From NCBI GenBank assembly GCA_964564865.1, contig CAZMDA010000003.1:1-64000 (forward strand): a stretch of DNA of 64,000 bases. Direction: 5' to 3'. Source of the stretch: RBG-16-66-20 sp964564865 (GTDB taxonomy: Bacteria; Pseudomonadota; Gammaproteobacteria; Burkholderiales; SG8-39). Below the pieces are notes generated by a model. That model was not told the DNA's origin. It saw only the letters and a program-made list of their open reading frames with translations, and searched no databases. Numbering within the stretch: position 1 is the first letter of the stretch; each line of letters opens with the position of its first letter. Shown one piece after another: positions 42,388 to 50,319 of this stretch. The position numbers were made by a program, and so were the translations under genes.

Positions 42388-43560
42388 ATGAAGATTACAT
42401 CCCTCGACACCCTTTCCTGCGACGCCGGCTGGCGCAACTACTACTTCGCGAAGGTCACCACCGACAAGGGGATCACCGGCTGGAGCCAGTTCGACGAGGG
42501 TTTCGGCTCGCCCGGCGTGGGCGAAATCATCCGCCGGCTCGCCCCGCGCGTGGTGGGCAAGGAACCCGCGCGGCACGAGGCCGTCTTCCAGGAACTGTTC
42601 AGCGCCACCCGCCCCGCCACCGGCGGCGTCATCGGCCAGGCGCTGGGCGCGATCGAGAACGCGCTGCTGGATGCGCGCGCCAAGGAACTGGGCGTGCCCT
42701 GCTCGGAGCTGCTGGGCGGCAGGGTGCGCGACCGGGTGCCCCTCTACTGGTCGCACGCGGCCACCTGGCGCATCGCCCACGGCGAGTGGTACAAGCCGGC
42801 GATCACCGACCTGGAAGGCGTGCGCCAGATGGGCCGCGACGTCAGGGCGGCCGGCTTCAGGGCCATGAAGACCAACCTGTTCCTGTACGACGAGCAGGGT
42901 CGGCCGCGCGGCTGGGCGCCGGGCTTTGCGCGGCCCTTCTCCCCCGACCTGAACGTGACCCCGAAGCTGCTCTCGGACCTGCGCCTGCACCTGGAGGCAC
43001 TGCGCGAGGGCGCCGGTCCCGGCGTGGAGATCCTGCTGGACCTGAACTTCAACGCCAAGACCGAGGGCTACCTGAAGATCCTGCGGTCCCTGGCCGATTT
43101 TCCGCTGTTCTGGGTCGAGATCGACAGCTTCAGCGCCGAGGCGCTCGGTTACATCCGCCGCCAGAGCCCGCACCCGATCAGTTCCTGCGAAACTCTGCTC
43201 GGCCTGCGCGAGTTCCTGCCCTACTTCCGCGAGCAGGCGATGGACGTCGCCATCGTGGACACGCCCTGGAACGGGGTCTGGCAGTCGCTGAAGATCGCTG
43301 CCGCGGCCGAGGCGCACGAGGTGAACGTGGCGCCGCACAATTTCTACGGCCACCTCTCGACCATGATGAACGCCCATTTCGCCGCCGTGGTGCCCAACCT
43401 GCGCATCATGGAGGTGGACATGGATCGCCTGGCGTGGGACGACGAACTGTTCGGCGGCGCGCCGCGGATCGAGAACGGGGAACTGGTGATGCCGGACGCC
43501 CCCGGATGGGGGATGGATCCCAACGAAAAAGCGCTGCGCGCCCACCCGCCGAAGCTGTAG
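42388..43560 (+). CDS. Enolase-superfamily (mandelate racemase/muconate lactonizing-like) enzyme
   Basis: 390 residues. The N-terminal capping domain includes GITGWSQFDEGFG and GALGAIENALLDARAKELGVP. The barrel has metal Asp in ILLDLNFNAKTEGY, Glu in FWVEIDSF, and a third ligand in ISSCETLLGLRE. Near the end VNVAPHNFYGHLSTMMNAH supplies the His of the mandelate-racemase subgroup. It likely dehydrates or racemises a sugar acid or similar carboxylate with magnesium. It is followed 26 bases later by the MetE-like gene, probably co-transcribed. Confidence 0.87.
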   Translation: MKITSLDTLSCDAGWRNYYFAKVTTDKGITGWSQFDEGFGSPGVGEIIRRLAPRVVGKEPARHEAVFQELFSATRPATGGVIGQALGAIENALLDARAKELGVPCSELLGGRVRDRVPLYWSHAATWRIAHGEWYKPAITDLEGVRQMGRDVRAAGFRAMKTNLFLYDEQGRPRGWAPGFARPFSPDLNVTPKLLSDLRLHLEALREGAGPGVEILLDLNFNAKTEGYLKILRSLADFPLFWVEIDSFSAEALGYIRRQSPHPISSCETLLGLREFLPYFREQAMDVAIVDTPWNGVWQSLKIAAAAEAHEVNVAPHNFYGHLSTMMNAHFAAVVPNLRIMEVDMDRLAWDDELFGGAPRIENGELVMPDAPGWGMDPNEKALRAHPPKL

Positions 43561-43586
43561 AGTTGCCGCAAATCAGGAGGAACACC

Positions 43587-44606
43587 ATGTTCAGCACCAC
43601 CATCGCGGGCAGCCTGCCCAAGCCCGGCTGGCTCGCCGAAACCGACAAGCTCTGGCCGCAGTGGCGCGCCCAGGGCGAGGACCTGCAGAAGGCAAAGCGC
43701 GACGCCACGCTGCTGTGGCTGAAGGAACAGGAGGACGCGGGCCTGGACATCGTCACCGACGGCGAGCAGGCGCGGCAGCACTTCGTGCACGGCTACCTCG
43801 AGGCGGTGGAGGGCATCGACTTCGAGCACAAGGTGAAGATGGGCATCCGCAACAACCGCTACGACGCCATGGTGCCGGTGGTGGTCGGGCCGCTGAAGCT
43901 GAAGGGCCGGGTGCACCAGTTCGAGGCCCGCATCGCGCGGGCGCACACGAAGAAGAAGCTCAAGATCACCATGCCCGGGCCGATGACCATCGTCGACACC
44001 ATCGCCGACCGGCACTACGGCGACAAGGTGAAGCTGGCGATGGCCTTCGCCGAGCTCCTCAACCAGGAGGCGAAGGCGCTGGTGAAGGACGGCGTGGACG
44101 TGATCCAGTTCGATGAACCGGCCTTCAACGTCTACATGTCGGACGTGAAGCGCTGGGGGATCAAGGCGCTGGAGCGCGCCGCGAAGGGCCTCAAGTGCAC
44201 CACCGCGGTCCACATCTGCTACGGCTACGGCATCAAGGCCAACCTGGACTGGAAGGAAACCCTGGGCGGCGAGTGGCGCCAGTACGAGGAGATCTTCCCG
44301 GCGCTCGCCGCGAGCAGCATCGACCAGGTGTCGCTGGAGTGCATCCACTCGAAGGTGCCGCCCCAGCTGATGAAGCTGCTGAAGGGCAAGGACGTGCTGG
44401 TGGGCGTGATCGACGTCGCCTCGGACCGCGTCGAAACGCCGCAGGAAGTGGCGCGCACCATCGGCCAGGCGCTGAAGTACGTGCCGAAGAACCGGTTGTT
44501 CCCCTGCACCAACTGCGGCATGGCGCCGATGAAGCGCGAGATCGCGCTGGCCAAGCTCAAGGCGCTCGCTGCGGGCGCGGCCCTGGCGCGCAGGAAGTAC
44601 CGCTAG
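43587..44606 (+). CDS. Core MetE-like cobalamin-independent methionine synthase
   Basis: 339 residues, equal to the C-terminal catalytic half of MetE only. It has TTIAGSLPKPGWL, FVTDGEQ-type IVTDGEQARQHF, MPGPMTIVDT, IQFDEPAFN, and the zinc site VHICYGYG (His-x-Cys), LECIHS (Glu) and CTNCGMAPM (Cys). Short core MetE proteins take a methyl group from donors other than, or in addition to, polyglutamyl methyl-folate. Homocysteine would come from MetY. Ribosome site CAGGAGGAAC precedes the ATG. No known partner gene is visible next to it. True activity is uncertain. Confidence 0.83.
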   Translation: MFSTTIAGSLPKPGWLAETDKLWPQWRAQGEDLQKAKRDATLLWLKEQEDAGLDIVTDGEQARQHFVHGYLEAVEGIDFEHKVKMGIRNNRYDAMVPVVVGPLKLKGRVHQFEARIARAHTKKKLKITMPGPMTIVDTIADRHYGDKVKLAMAFAELLNQEAKALVKDGVDVIQFDEPAFNVYMSDVKRWGIKALERAAKGLKCTTAVHICYGYGIKANLDWKETLGGEWRQYEEIFPALAASSIDQVSLECIHSKVPPQLMKLLKGKDVLVGVIDVASDRVETPQEVARTIGQALKYVPKNRLFPCTNCGMAPMKREIALAKLKALAAGAALARRKYR

Positions 44607-44624
44607 CGGTTCCGGGGCGCCGGA

Positions 44625-45557
44625 TCAGAGCCAGTACTGCCGGACCCAGTCCACCGTCTCATCCAGCTTCACTTCGCTGGCGAACAGGACCAGGTCGCCG
44701 AGCTTCTCCACGTCGTCCAGCGGGTAGGACTTGCCGGGCGGGAAGTCGGGCGCAAGGCGGTGGAACGCGGGCCCCATGAGCTGCTCGCACTGGTAGCGCG
44801 CGATGTCCGACACGCCCTCGAACATGAGCTCGACCAGCGGCTTCGCCCACTGCGCGTAGCCCCAGTCGAGCAACTTCTGCCTGATGCACACCAGCGAGCT
44901 GCCGGTGCCGATGGAGAGCATCACGACCTCGTCCAGGGCCGGCCGCTCCGGCCAGGCGCGGTTCTGCACCTGCGCCAGGGCGCACATGGACGGATTGTTG
45001 GCGAACACGCCGCCATCGATGTAGCCGTCGAACGAGGGAAAGTAGGTGGGTGCGGCCGAGGTGTACATGCCTACCCGCCAGGCCAGTTCCGCGCCGTCGC
45101 TGCCCCTGCCCGGATAGTTGTGGAAGATCTTCGGCTTCCAGCGGCGCCTGGCGGGATCGGCATCCTCGTTGTCCAGGTCGAAGCTCGGGATGAGCACGCG
45201 CTTGCCAAGGTCGCTCAGCCGGGTGTTGTCGCCCAGCGTGGCCTTGACGATGCGCTCCAGGTTGTCGTTGTCGTAGTCCGCGCCGGCGATCTTCCCGATG
45301 TCGGTGATGTCGTCGAACCAGGAGTCGTCGAATATCTCGTCGCCCTGCTCCTCGTAGAGCGCCCGCAGTTGCGGCAGCGGGAGGCCCTTGGCGAGGCCGA
45401 GCGCGATCAGGCCGCCGGTGGAGGTGCCGGCGAGCAGGTCGGACTTCATCAACCAGCTGTCGGACCCGAGCGCCTCGCCGATCCGCTGCAGCAGGACCGT
45501 GGTGAGCAGGCCGCGGATGCCGCCGCCATCGAGGGACAGGATGCGATAGGCCGCCAT
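44625..45557 (-). CDS. Patatin-like phospholipase
   Basis: 310 residues. It has the oxyanion motif DGGGIRG (10-16), nucleophile Ser46 in GTSTGG, and the dyad Asp181 in YIDGGVFANNPS. It is a cytosolic lipid acyl hydrolase; similar small patatins also occur in CBASS-type defence systems, but no cyclase or other defence gene is adjacent, so a metabolic role is more likely. Its promoter has TTGAAT and TAGTGT at 17-base spacing, six bases before the ATG. Confidence 0.87.
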   Translation of the reverse strand: MAAYRILSLDGGGIRGLLTTVLLQRIGEALGSDSWLMKSDLLAGTSTGGLIALGLAKGLPLPQLRALYEEQGDEIFDDSWFDDITDIGKIAGADYDNDNLERIVKATLGDNTRLSDLGKRVLIPSFDLDNEDADPARRRWKPKIFHNYPGRGSDGAELAWRVGMYTSAAPTYFPSFDGYIDGGVFANNPSMCALAQVQNRAWPERPALDEVVMLSIGTGSSLVCIRQKLLDWGYAQWAKPLVELMFEGVSDIARYQCEQLMGPAFHRLAPDFPPGKSYPLDDVEKLGDLVLFASEVKLDETVDWVRQYWL

Positions 45558-45563
45558 GCGGCA

Positions 45564-45592
45564 ACACTACGCCGCAGCCGCGCGCGATTCAA
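45564..45592 (-). promoter_or_regulatory. Promoter of the patatin gene
   Basis: Minus-strand -35 TTGAAT (45587-45592), 17-base spacer, -10 TAGTGT (45564-45569), then six bases to ATG 45557. No ribosome site is present, so the mRNA is probably leaderless. Confidence 0.6.
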
Positions 45593-45619
45593 TTCATCTC
45601 GATCCGAGATCGCCCGGCG

Positions 45620-46378
45620 CTAGTCCGCGTATCCCGGATTCACCCGGTCCAGCACCCGCATCATGGCCTCGAAGTACAGGCGCTCGCGCTCCACGCGCGA
45701 ATGCTTGTCGTTGGCCGCCGGCGCCTGCACCTGGGCGATGATGTCCTCGGCCAGGACCTTGAGCGGCTGGCCGGTGCCCATGGCCAGCACCTGCGCCCGG
45801 CAGACGCGCTCCAGCTTGTAGAGCCGCCGGTAGGCCTGCGCCACGGTGTCGCCCACCGCCAGCACGCCGTGGTTCTTCATGAACATGACGTGCTTGTCGC
45901 CCATCAGGCGCGCCAGGCGCTCGCCTTCCTCCAGGACATCGGCGGTGCCGCTGTAGGTGTCGTCGTAGGCGATGCGGCCGTGGAAGAAGGCCGCGGTCTG
46001 GCTGGCCGGCAGCAGGCGGTTGTTCTCCAGCATGTTGAGCGCCACCGCCCAGGTCTGGTGGGTATGCAGCACCACCTTCGCGCCGGTGATGCGGTGGATC
46101 GGCGCATGGATGCACTGCGCCGAGAGCTCGACATCGCCCTTGCCCTCCAGCGTGCGGCCGCTCTCGTCGAACACGATCATGTCGCTCGCCTTCGCCTCCG
46201 ACCAGTGCAGGCCGAAGGGCAGGATCAGCCAGCGGTCCTGGTGCCCGGGCACGGTCACCGTGAAGTGGTTGTCGATGCCCTCCTCCAGCTCGTCCAGCAC
46301 CGCGAGGCGGTGGGCGGCGGCGAGGTGGACCTTCGCCTGGTGGACGGGATCGGTGGCGCGCAGCGGATGGACGGACAT
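45620..46378 (-). CDS. Class II aldolase/adducin family protein
   Basis: 252 residues. The family pattern includes DNHFTVTVPGHQDRWLILPFGLHW, the zinc site VVLHTHQTWAV (His-x-His), FMKNHGVLAVGDTVAQAY (third His) and a catalytic region ending YFEAMM. It may retro-aldolise a phosphorylated or free sugar, or decarboxylate. It is on the minus strand after ABM, NHL and gamma-glutamyltransferase genes with gaps of 14-20 bases, so these four look like one operon. Ribosome site AGGAGG is eight bases before the ATG. Confidence 0.87.
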   Translation of the reverse strand: MSVHPLRATDPVHQAKVHLAAAHRLAVLDELEEGIDNHFTVTVPGHQDRWLILPFGLHWSEAKASDMIVFDESGRTLEGKGDVELSAQCIHAPIHRITGAKVVLHTHQTWAVALNMLENNRLLPASQTAAFFHGRIAYDDTYSGTADVLEEGERLARLMGDKHVMFMKNHGVLAVGDTVAQAYRRLYKLERVCRAQVLAMGTGQPLKVLAEDIIAQVQAPAANDKHSRVERERLYFEAMMRVLDRVNPGYAD

Positions 46379-46392
46379 GGCAGGTACCTCCT

Positions 46393-46701
46393 TCAGGCCG
46401 GAGACAGGATATGTATCACACGGCTGGCGATGAACTCCTTGGCCTTTGCGCCGTAGGCCGCCATGTGAGGGGCGGCGGCATGGGCCTTCAGGGCCTCCAT
46501 GCTTTCCCACTTCTCCACCACGAGGAAGGTGTCCGGGCCCCACTTGGTCTGGAACGGCAGCGCCGGGTCCGCGTCCACGGCGGCGCCGTACTCGATGCAG
46601 CCCTGCTCGGCCCGCACCGCAGGCACGTTGGCGCGGAACAGCTGCAGGATGTTCTCCCGCATGCCGGGCTTGGCGGTGATGACGGCGATGACGTGGACCA
46701 T
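46393..46701 (-). CDS. Antibiotic biosynthesis monooxygenase (ABM) domain protein
   Basis: 102 residues. It is a ferredoxin-like ABM fold: HVIAVITAKPGMRENILQLF, EQGCIEYGAAVDADP, FLVVEKWESMEALKAHAAAPHM. YgiN-like members are quinol or heme-independent monooxygenases, or small-molecule binders. It lies between the NHL and aldolase genes in the four-gene minus-strand set. Ribosome site GGAGGAGAAC is close before the ATG. Confidence 0.87.
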   Translation of the reverse strand: MVHVIAVITAKPGMRENILQLFRANVPAVRAEQGCIEYGAAVDADPALPFQTKWGPDTFLVVEKWESMEALKAHAAAPHMAAYGAKAKEFIASRVIHILSPA

Positions 46702-46715
46702 TCTCGTTCTCCTCC

Positions 46716-47678
46716 TCAGTTGACCTTCTCGAGCTTCTGCAGCGAGCGCATGCGCCACGGAATCTTCACGTCCGGGAACGCCTTCGGGAACTCGGTGTAG
46801 CTCACCTCGCCGACGTAGATGTCGCCGCGCGAATCCACCGCCAGGCCGTGCGGCGCGATGAACTTGCCGGTCTCCAGGCCCGGACCCGCCTCGCCGCCCA
46901 GGCGCGCCAGCGTCTTGCCCTTGCCGTCGACGATGGACAGGCGCGGCCCGATGTTGGGCATGCTGCGGTTCACCGGCATGCCGGGCCCCAGCTCGCCGAT
47001 GATGAACCGGGGCTTCGGCCCGCCGCAGCAGAACAGCCCGCAGGGCCGGTGCATGTTGACCCACTGCGTTTCGTAGCGGCCGTTGCCGTCGAAAACCTGC
47101 ACGCGGTGGTTCTCGCGGTCGGCGACGTAGACCCAGCCCTCGGCGTCGGTGACGATGTTGTGCGCAATGTTGAACTGGCCCGGATCGGTGCCCGGCTCGC
47201 CCCAGGACAGGAGCAGCTTGCCGTCGGGCGAATACTTGTGCACGCGGGCGTTGCCGTAGCCGTCGCTGACGTAGATCTCGCCCTTGGGCGAGAGCGCGGT
47301 GTGGGTGCAGCGGTGGAAGGGCAGGCCGCTCATGTAGGGCGCGGGCTTGCCCGGCACGCCCAGCTCCAGCAGCACCTTGCCCTCGGTGGTGCACTTGCGC
47401 ACCACGTGGCCGCCGTCGTCGGTCAGGTACAGGTTGTCGTTGGCATCGATGTGCAGGCCGTGGGCGCGCGGGTACTGGCCCTCGCCCCAGGACTTGAGGA
47501 AGTTGCCCTCGCGGTCGAACACCATCATCGGGTGCTCGCCGCGGTTGAAGCAGTAGACCCTGTCCTTGCTGTCCACCGCGACCGCGGCCACGTCCTTGAA
47601 CTCCCAGCCCTCGGGCAGCTTCGCCCAGTCCTCCACCACGCGATAGCGGTGCTCGCCGCTGCCCAGGATCGTCGCCAT
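46716..47678 (-). CDS. NHL-repeat beta-propeller protein
   Basis: 320 residues. Several NHL repeats are visible, e.g. VAAVAVDSKDRVYCFNRGEH, HGLHIDANDNLYLTDDGGH, GEIYVSDGYGNARVHKYSPDG, GWVYVADRENHRVQVFD, HGLAVDSRGDIYVGEVSY. It is like the lyase half of peptidylglycine amidating enzymes (PAL) but with no signal peptide. It may bind or cleave a small molecule with a metal. It belongs to the aldolase/ABM/GGT set by spacing (14 bases to ABM). Confidence 0.83.
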   Translation of the reverse strand: MATILGSGEHRYRVVEDWAKLPEGWEFKDVAAVAVDSKDRVYCFNRGEHPMMVFDREGNFLKSWGEGQYPRAHGLHIDANDNLYLTDDGGHVVRKCTTEGKVLLELGVPGKPAPYMSGLPFHRCTHTALSPKGEIYVSDGYGNARVHKYSPDGKLLLSWGEPGTDPGQFNIAHNIVTDAEGWVYVADRENHRVQVFDGNGRYETQWVNMHRPCGLFCCGGPKPRFIIGELGPGMPVNRSMPNIGPRLSIVDGKGKTLARLGGEAGPGLETGKFIAPHGLAVDSRGDIYVGEVSYTEFPKAFPDVKIPWRMRSLQKLEKVN

Positions 47679-47698
47679 CGGGTTCTCCTTGTCCGCCG

Positions 47699-49438
47699 CT
47701 ACCAGGCCAGCGCGGTGGCCGGGAAGCATTCCGACTTCGACCCGCGCGGGTCGCAGCCGGCTTCCAGCATGCCGGTGTCGCCGTCGTATTCGGCGACCGA
47801 GACGAAACCCTCGGTCCAGTCCGGCGCGATGTCCAGGTCGTGGCCGCGGGCCTTCAGTTCCTCCAGCACCCTGGCGCCGAACCTCGGCTCGATGCGGGTG
47901 CGGTTGGGCTCGGAAGCATGCGGCGCGAAGAACCCGGGCGTATGTTCGCTCGACAGGCGCGGCGCCTCGATGGCCTGCGGGATGGACATGCCGAAGGCGG
48001 CGCGGCACAGGTAGAACTGCAGCAGCCACTGGCCCTGGTTGTCCCCGCCCATGGTGCCGAAGGCCATCCAGGGCTTGCCGTTCCTGAACGCCATCGCCGG
48101 CGTGAGCGTGGTGCGCGGGCGCTTGCCCGGCGCCATGACGTTCGGATGGTTCGCCGGCTCGAGGTAGAACGTCATCATGCGCGTGGAGAGCGGGAAGCCG
48201 AGCGCCGGGATCACCTCGGCCGACGAGATCCACGCGCCGCTGGGGGTGAAGGACGCCATGTTGCCCTTGGCGTCCACTGCGTCCACGTGCACCGTGCCGG
48301 CGCCCCAGTCCTTTGGCACGAACTTCTCGCCTTCCGGCAGCAGCGCCGCCTTGCGCCAGGCATCACCCGGACGCAATTCGCGGCTGGCGCGCTTCATGTC
48401 GATCAGCGCCGCGCGCTGCTTCGCGTACTCGTGGGAGAGCAGCACCTTCTCCGGCACCTTGATCTGCGCCGGGTCGCCGTAGTACTGCTCGCGGTCGGCG
48501 AAGGCGAGCTTCATGGCTTCGATCAGCAGGTGGCAGTAATCCGGGGTGCCGAAGCCGATCTTCGCCAGGTCGAACTGCCACATGATCGCCAGCGTCTGCA
48601 GCTCGGCCGGGCCCTGGCTCCAGAACCCGGTCTTGAACAGCTCCGTGTCGCCCAGCTTCATCGAGGCCGGTTCCTCGACCCGGGTCTCGAACGCGGCGAA
48701 GTCCGCCATCTCGAGCAGGCCATCCTGCGCCTTCGCGTACTTCACGATCTCGGCGGCGATGTCGCCCTTGTAGAACGCCGCCAGCGGGTCCTTCTGGCCG
48801 GCGAGGTACTCGAAGCTGCGCGCGAGCGCCGGGTTGCGGAACAGCGCGCCTACTTCAGGCACCTTGCCGCCCGGCAGGTACAGCCCGGCGCTCCCCGGCC
48901 ATTCCTTCAGGAAGCGCGCCTGCATCGGCGCGATGCCGTACTTGTGCTGGTTGCGCAGGCCCGCGGACACCGGGAAGCCGCCCTTGGCGAGTTCCATCGC
49001 CGGCGCCACCACGTCGCGGAACGGCATCGTGCCCCAGCGCGTGAGCGCGGTGAGGAGCGCGCCGAAGGCGGCGGGCACGCCGGCGGCGAGGATGCCGGAA
49101 TCCGGCACGTCCTTGAGGCCGCGCGCGCGGTAGGCCTCCGGCGTCGCCCTCATCGGCGCGGCCATGTTGCCGTTCAACGCGATGACGCGGTTCTCGCCGG
49201 CGACGCGCAACAGGATCGGGCACTCGCCGCCAATGGTGTGCATCTGCGGGTTGACCAGGCCCTCGACGAAGGCCATCGCCACCGCGGCGTCGATGGCATT
49301 GCCGCCCGCCTTGAGCACGTCGGCGCCGGCGTTGGCCGACAGGTGCGAGTTGGAGGCGACCGCGCCGCGCCGCCCCATCAGGCGCGGGTGGAAGGTGGTG
49401 GAGTCGGTCGGAAGGATGCGGTACGCGCGTCTGCTCAT
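47699..49438 (-). CDS. Gamma-glutamyltransferase family N-terminal nucleophile hydrolase
   Basis: 579 residues. It has the large-subunit pattern GRRGAVASNSHLSANAGADVLKAGGNAIDAAVA, GILAAGVPAAFGAL and LIEAMKLAFADREQYYGDP. The autocleavage Thr is probably in DWGAGTVHVDAVDAKGNMAS, and the small-subunit part includes TLTPAMAFRNGKPWMAFGTMGGDNQGQW. The family hydrolyses gamma-glutamyl or other amide bonds after self-cleavage. No signal peptide, so it is probably cytosolic, unlike GGT of glutathione turnover. It heads the four-gene minus-strand set. A TATGCT box lies nine bases before the ATG. Confidence 0.87.
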   Translation of the reverse strand: MSRRAYRILPTDSTTFHPRLMGRRGAVASNSHLSANAGADVLKAGGNAIDAAVAMAFVEGLVNPQMHTIGGECPILLRVAGENRVIALNGNMAAPMRATPEAYRARGLKDVPDSGILAAGVPAAFGALLTALTRWGTMPFRDVVAPAMELAKGGFPVSAGLRNQHKYGIAPMQARFLKEWPGSAGLYLPGGKVPEVGALFRNPALARSFEYLAGQKDPLAAFYKGDIAAEIVKYAKAQDGLLEMADFAAFETRVEEPASMKLGDTELFKTGFWSQGPAELQTLAIMWQFDLAKIGFGTPDYCHLLIEAMKLAFADREQYYGDPAQIKVPEKVLLSHEYAKQRAALIDMKRASRELRPGDAWRKAALLPEGEKFVPKDWGAGTVHVDAVDAKGNMASFTPSGAWISSAEVIPALGFPLSTRMMTFYLEPANHPNVMAPGKRPRTTLTPAMAFRNGKPWMAFGTMGGDNQGQWLLQFYLCRAAFGMSIPQAIEAPRLSSEHTPGFFAPHASEPNRTRIEPRFGARVLEELKARGHDLDIAPDWTEGFVSVAEYDGDTGMLEAGCDPRGSKSECFPATALAW

Positions 49439-49447
49439 AGGGGGCGA

Positions 49448-49453
49448 AGCATA
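49448..49453 (-). promoter_or_regulatory. -10 box TATGCT before the gamma-glutamyltransferase gene
   Basis: Minus-strand TATGCT ends nine bases before ATG 49438; no ribosome site. Divergent from the aspartate dehydrogenase promoter. Confidence 0.4.
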
Positions 49454-49483
49454 GCCCAGCGCGGCGGCCTTCCTCCCGGCTGG

Positions 49484-49489
49484 TATCCT
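49484..49489 (+). promoter_or_regulatory. -10 box TATCCT before the aspartate-dehydrogenase-like gene
   Basis: TATCCT ends eight bases before ATG 49498, no ribosome site between. No clear -35. Confidence 0.35.
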
Positions 49490-49497
49490 CCGTTTCG

Positions 49498-50319
49498 ATG
49501 AAAAATCCTGCAGCAGCGGAACTCACGGTCGCCATCGGCAGCCTGGGCGCCATCGGGCGCAAGGTCGCGGCGAAACTGGACGACGGCATTCCCGGCCTGC
49601 GCCTCGCGGCGGTGTCCGCGCGCGACGCGGCGAAGGCGAAGGCCACGGTCGGCGCCTACCGCCGCCCGGTGCCGGTCGTCCCGCTGGCCGAGCTCGCTGA
49701 CCATGCCGACATCGTCGTCGAATGCGCGCCCGCGGAGGTGTTCCTGCAGATCGCGGAACCGGCGCTGAAACAGGGCCGCACGCTGGTGGTGATCAGCGTC
49801 GGCGCCCTGCTCGCCCACCCGGAGGTGAGGGACCTGGCCGCGAAGCATGGCGCGCACATCGTGGTCCCGAGCGGCGCCCTGCTCGGGCTGGACGCGGTGC
49901 AGGCCGCGGCCGAAGGCGTGATCCAGTCCGTGACCATGGTGACGCGCAAGCCGCCCAACGGACTGGAGGGCGCGCCGCACCTGGTGAAGAACAACATCAG
50001 CGTGCGGGACCTGAAGGCGCCGCTCAAGGTGTTCGAAGGCAGCGCGCGCGAGGCGGTGAAGGGCTTCCCGGCCAACGTCAACGTGGCCGCCGCGCTCAGC
50101 CTCGCCGGCATCGGGCCGGACCTGACGACGATCCAGATCTGGGCCGATCCTTCGGTGACGCGCAACCTGCACACCATCACCGTGGTCGCCGACAGCGCGG
50201 AGTTCAGCTTCTCCATCGCCAACGTCCCGAGCGAGAACCCGAAGACCGGCAGGATCACCGCGCTCAGCATCATCGCGGCGCTGCGCAAGATGGCCAGCCC
50301 GCTGCGGATCGGGACTTGA
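49498..50319 (+). CDS. L-aspartate dehydrogenase-like NAD(P) oxidoreductase
   Basis: 273 residues. It has the Rossmann start LTVAIGSLGAIGRKVAAKL, ECAPAEVFLQI, the catalytic region VVPSGALLGLDAVQAA, TRKPPNGL and SREAVKGFPANVNVAAALSLAG with a His-containing end (NLHTITVVAD). This is the pattern of NadX-type aspartate dehydrogenase and its nonspecific relatives. It could deaminate an amino acid or reduce an imine. The next gene overlaps its stop (ATG at 50319, shared base), so it is co-translated with hydantoinase-like genes rather than NAD synthesis genes. Confidence 0.82.
   Translation: MKNPAAAELTVAIGSLGAIGRKVAAKLDDGIPGLRLAAVSARDAAKAKATVGAYRRPVPVVPLAELADHADIVVECAPAEVFLQIAEPALKQGRTLVVISVGALLAHPEVRDLAAKHGAHIVVPSGALLGLDAVQAAAEGVIQSVTMVTRKPPNGLEGAPHLVKNNISVRDLKAPLKVFEGSAREAVKGFPANVNVAAALSLAGIGPDLTTIQIWADPSVTRNLHTITVVADSAEFSFSIANVPSENPKTGRITALSIIAALRKMASPLRIGT

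Noticed and set aside
44625..45557. Patatin gene as part of a CBASS-type defence system
   Set aside because: No nucleotide cyclase, ubiquitin-like or nuclease gene is next to it; neighbours are metabolic.
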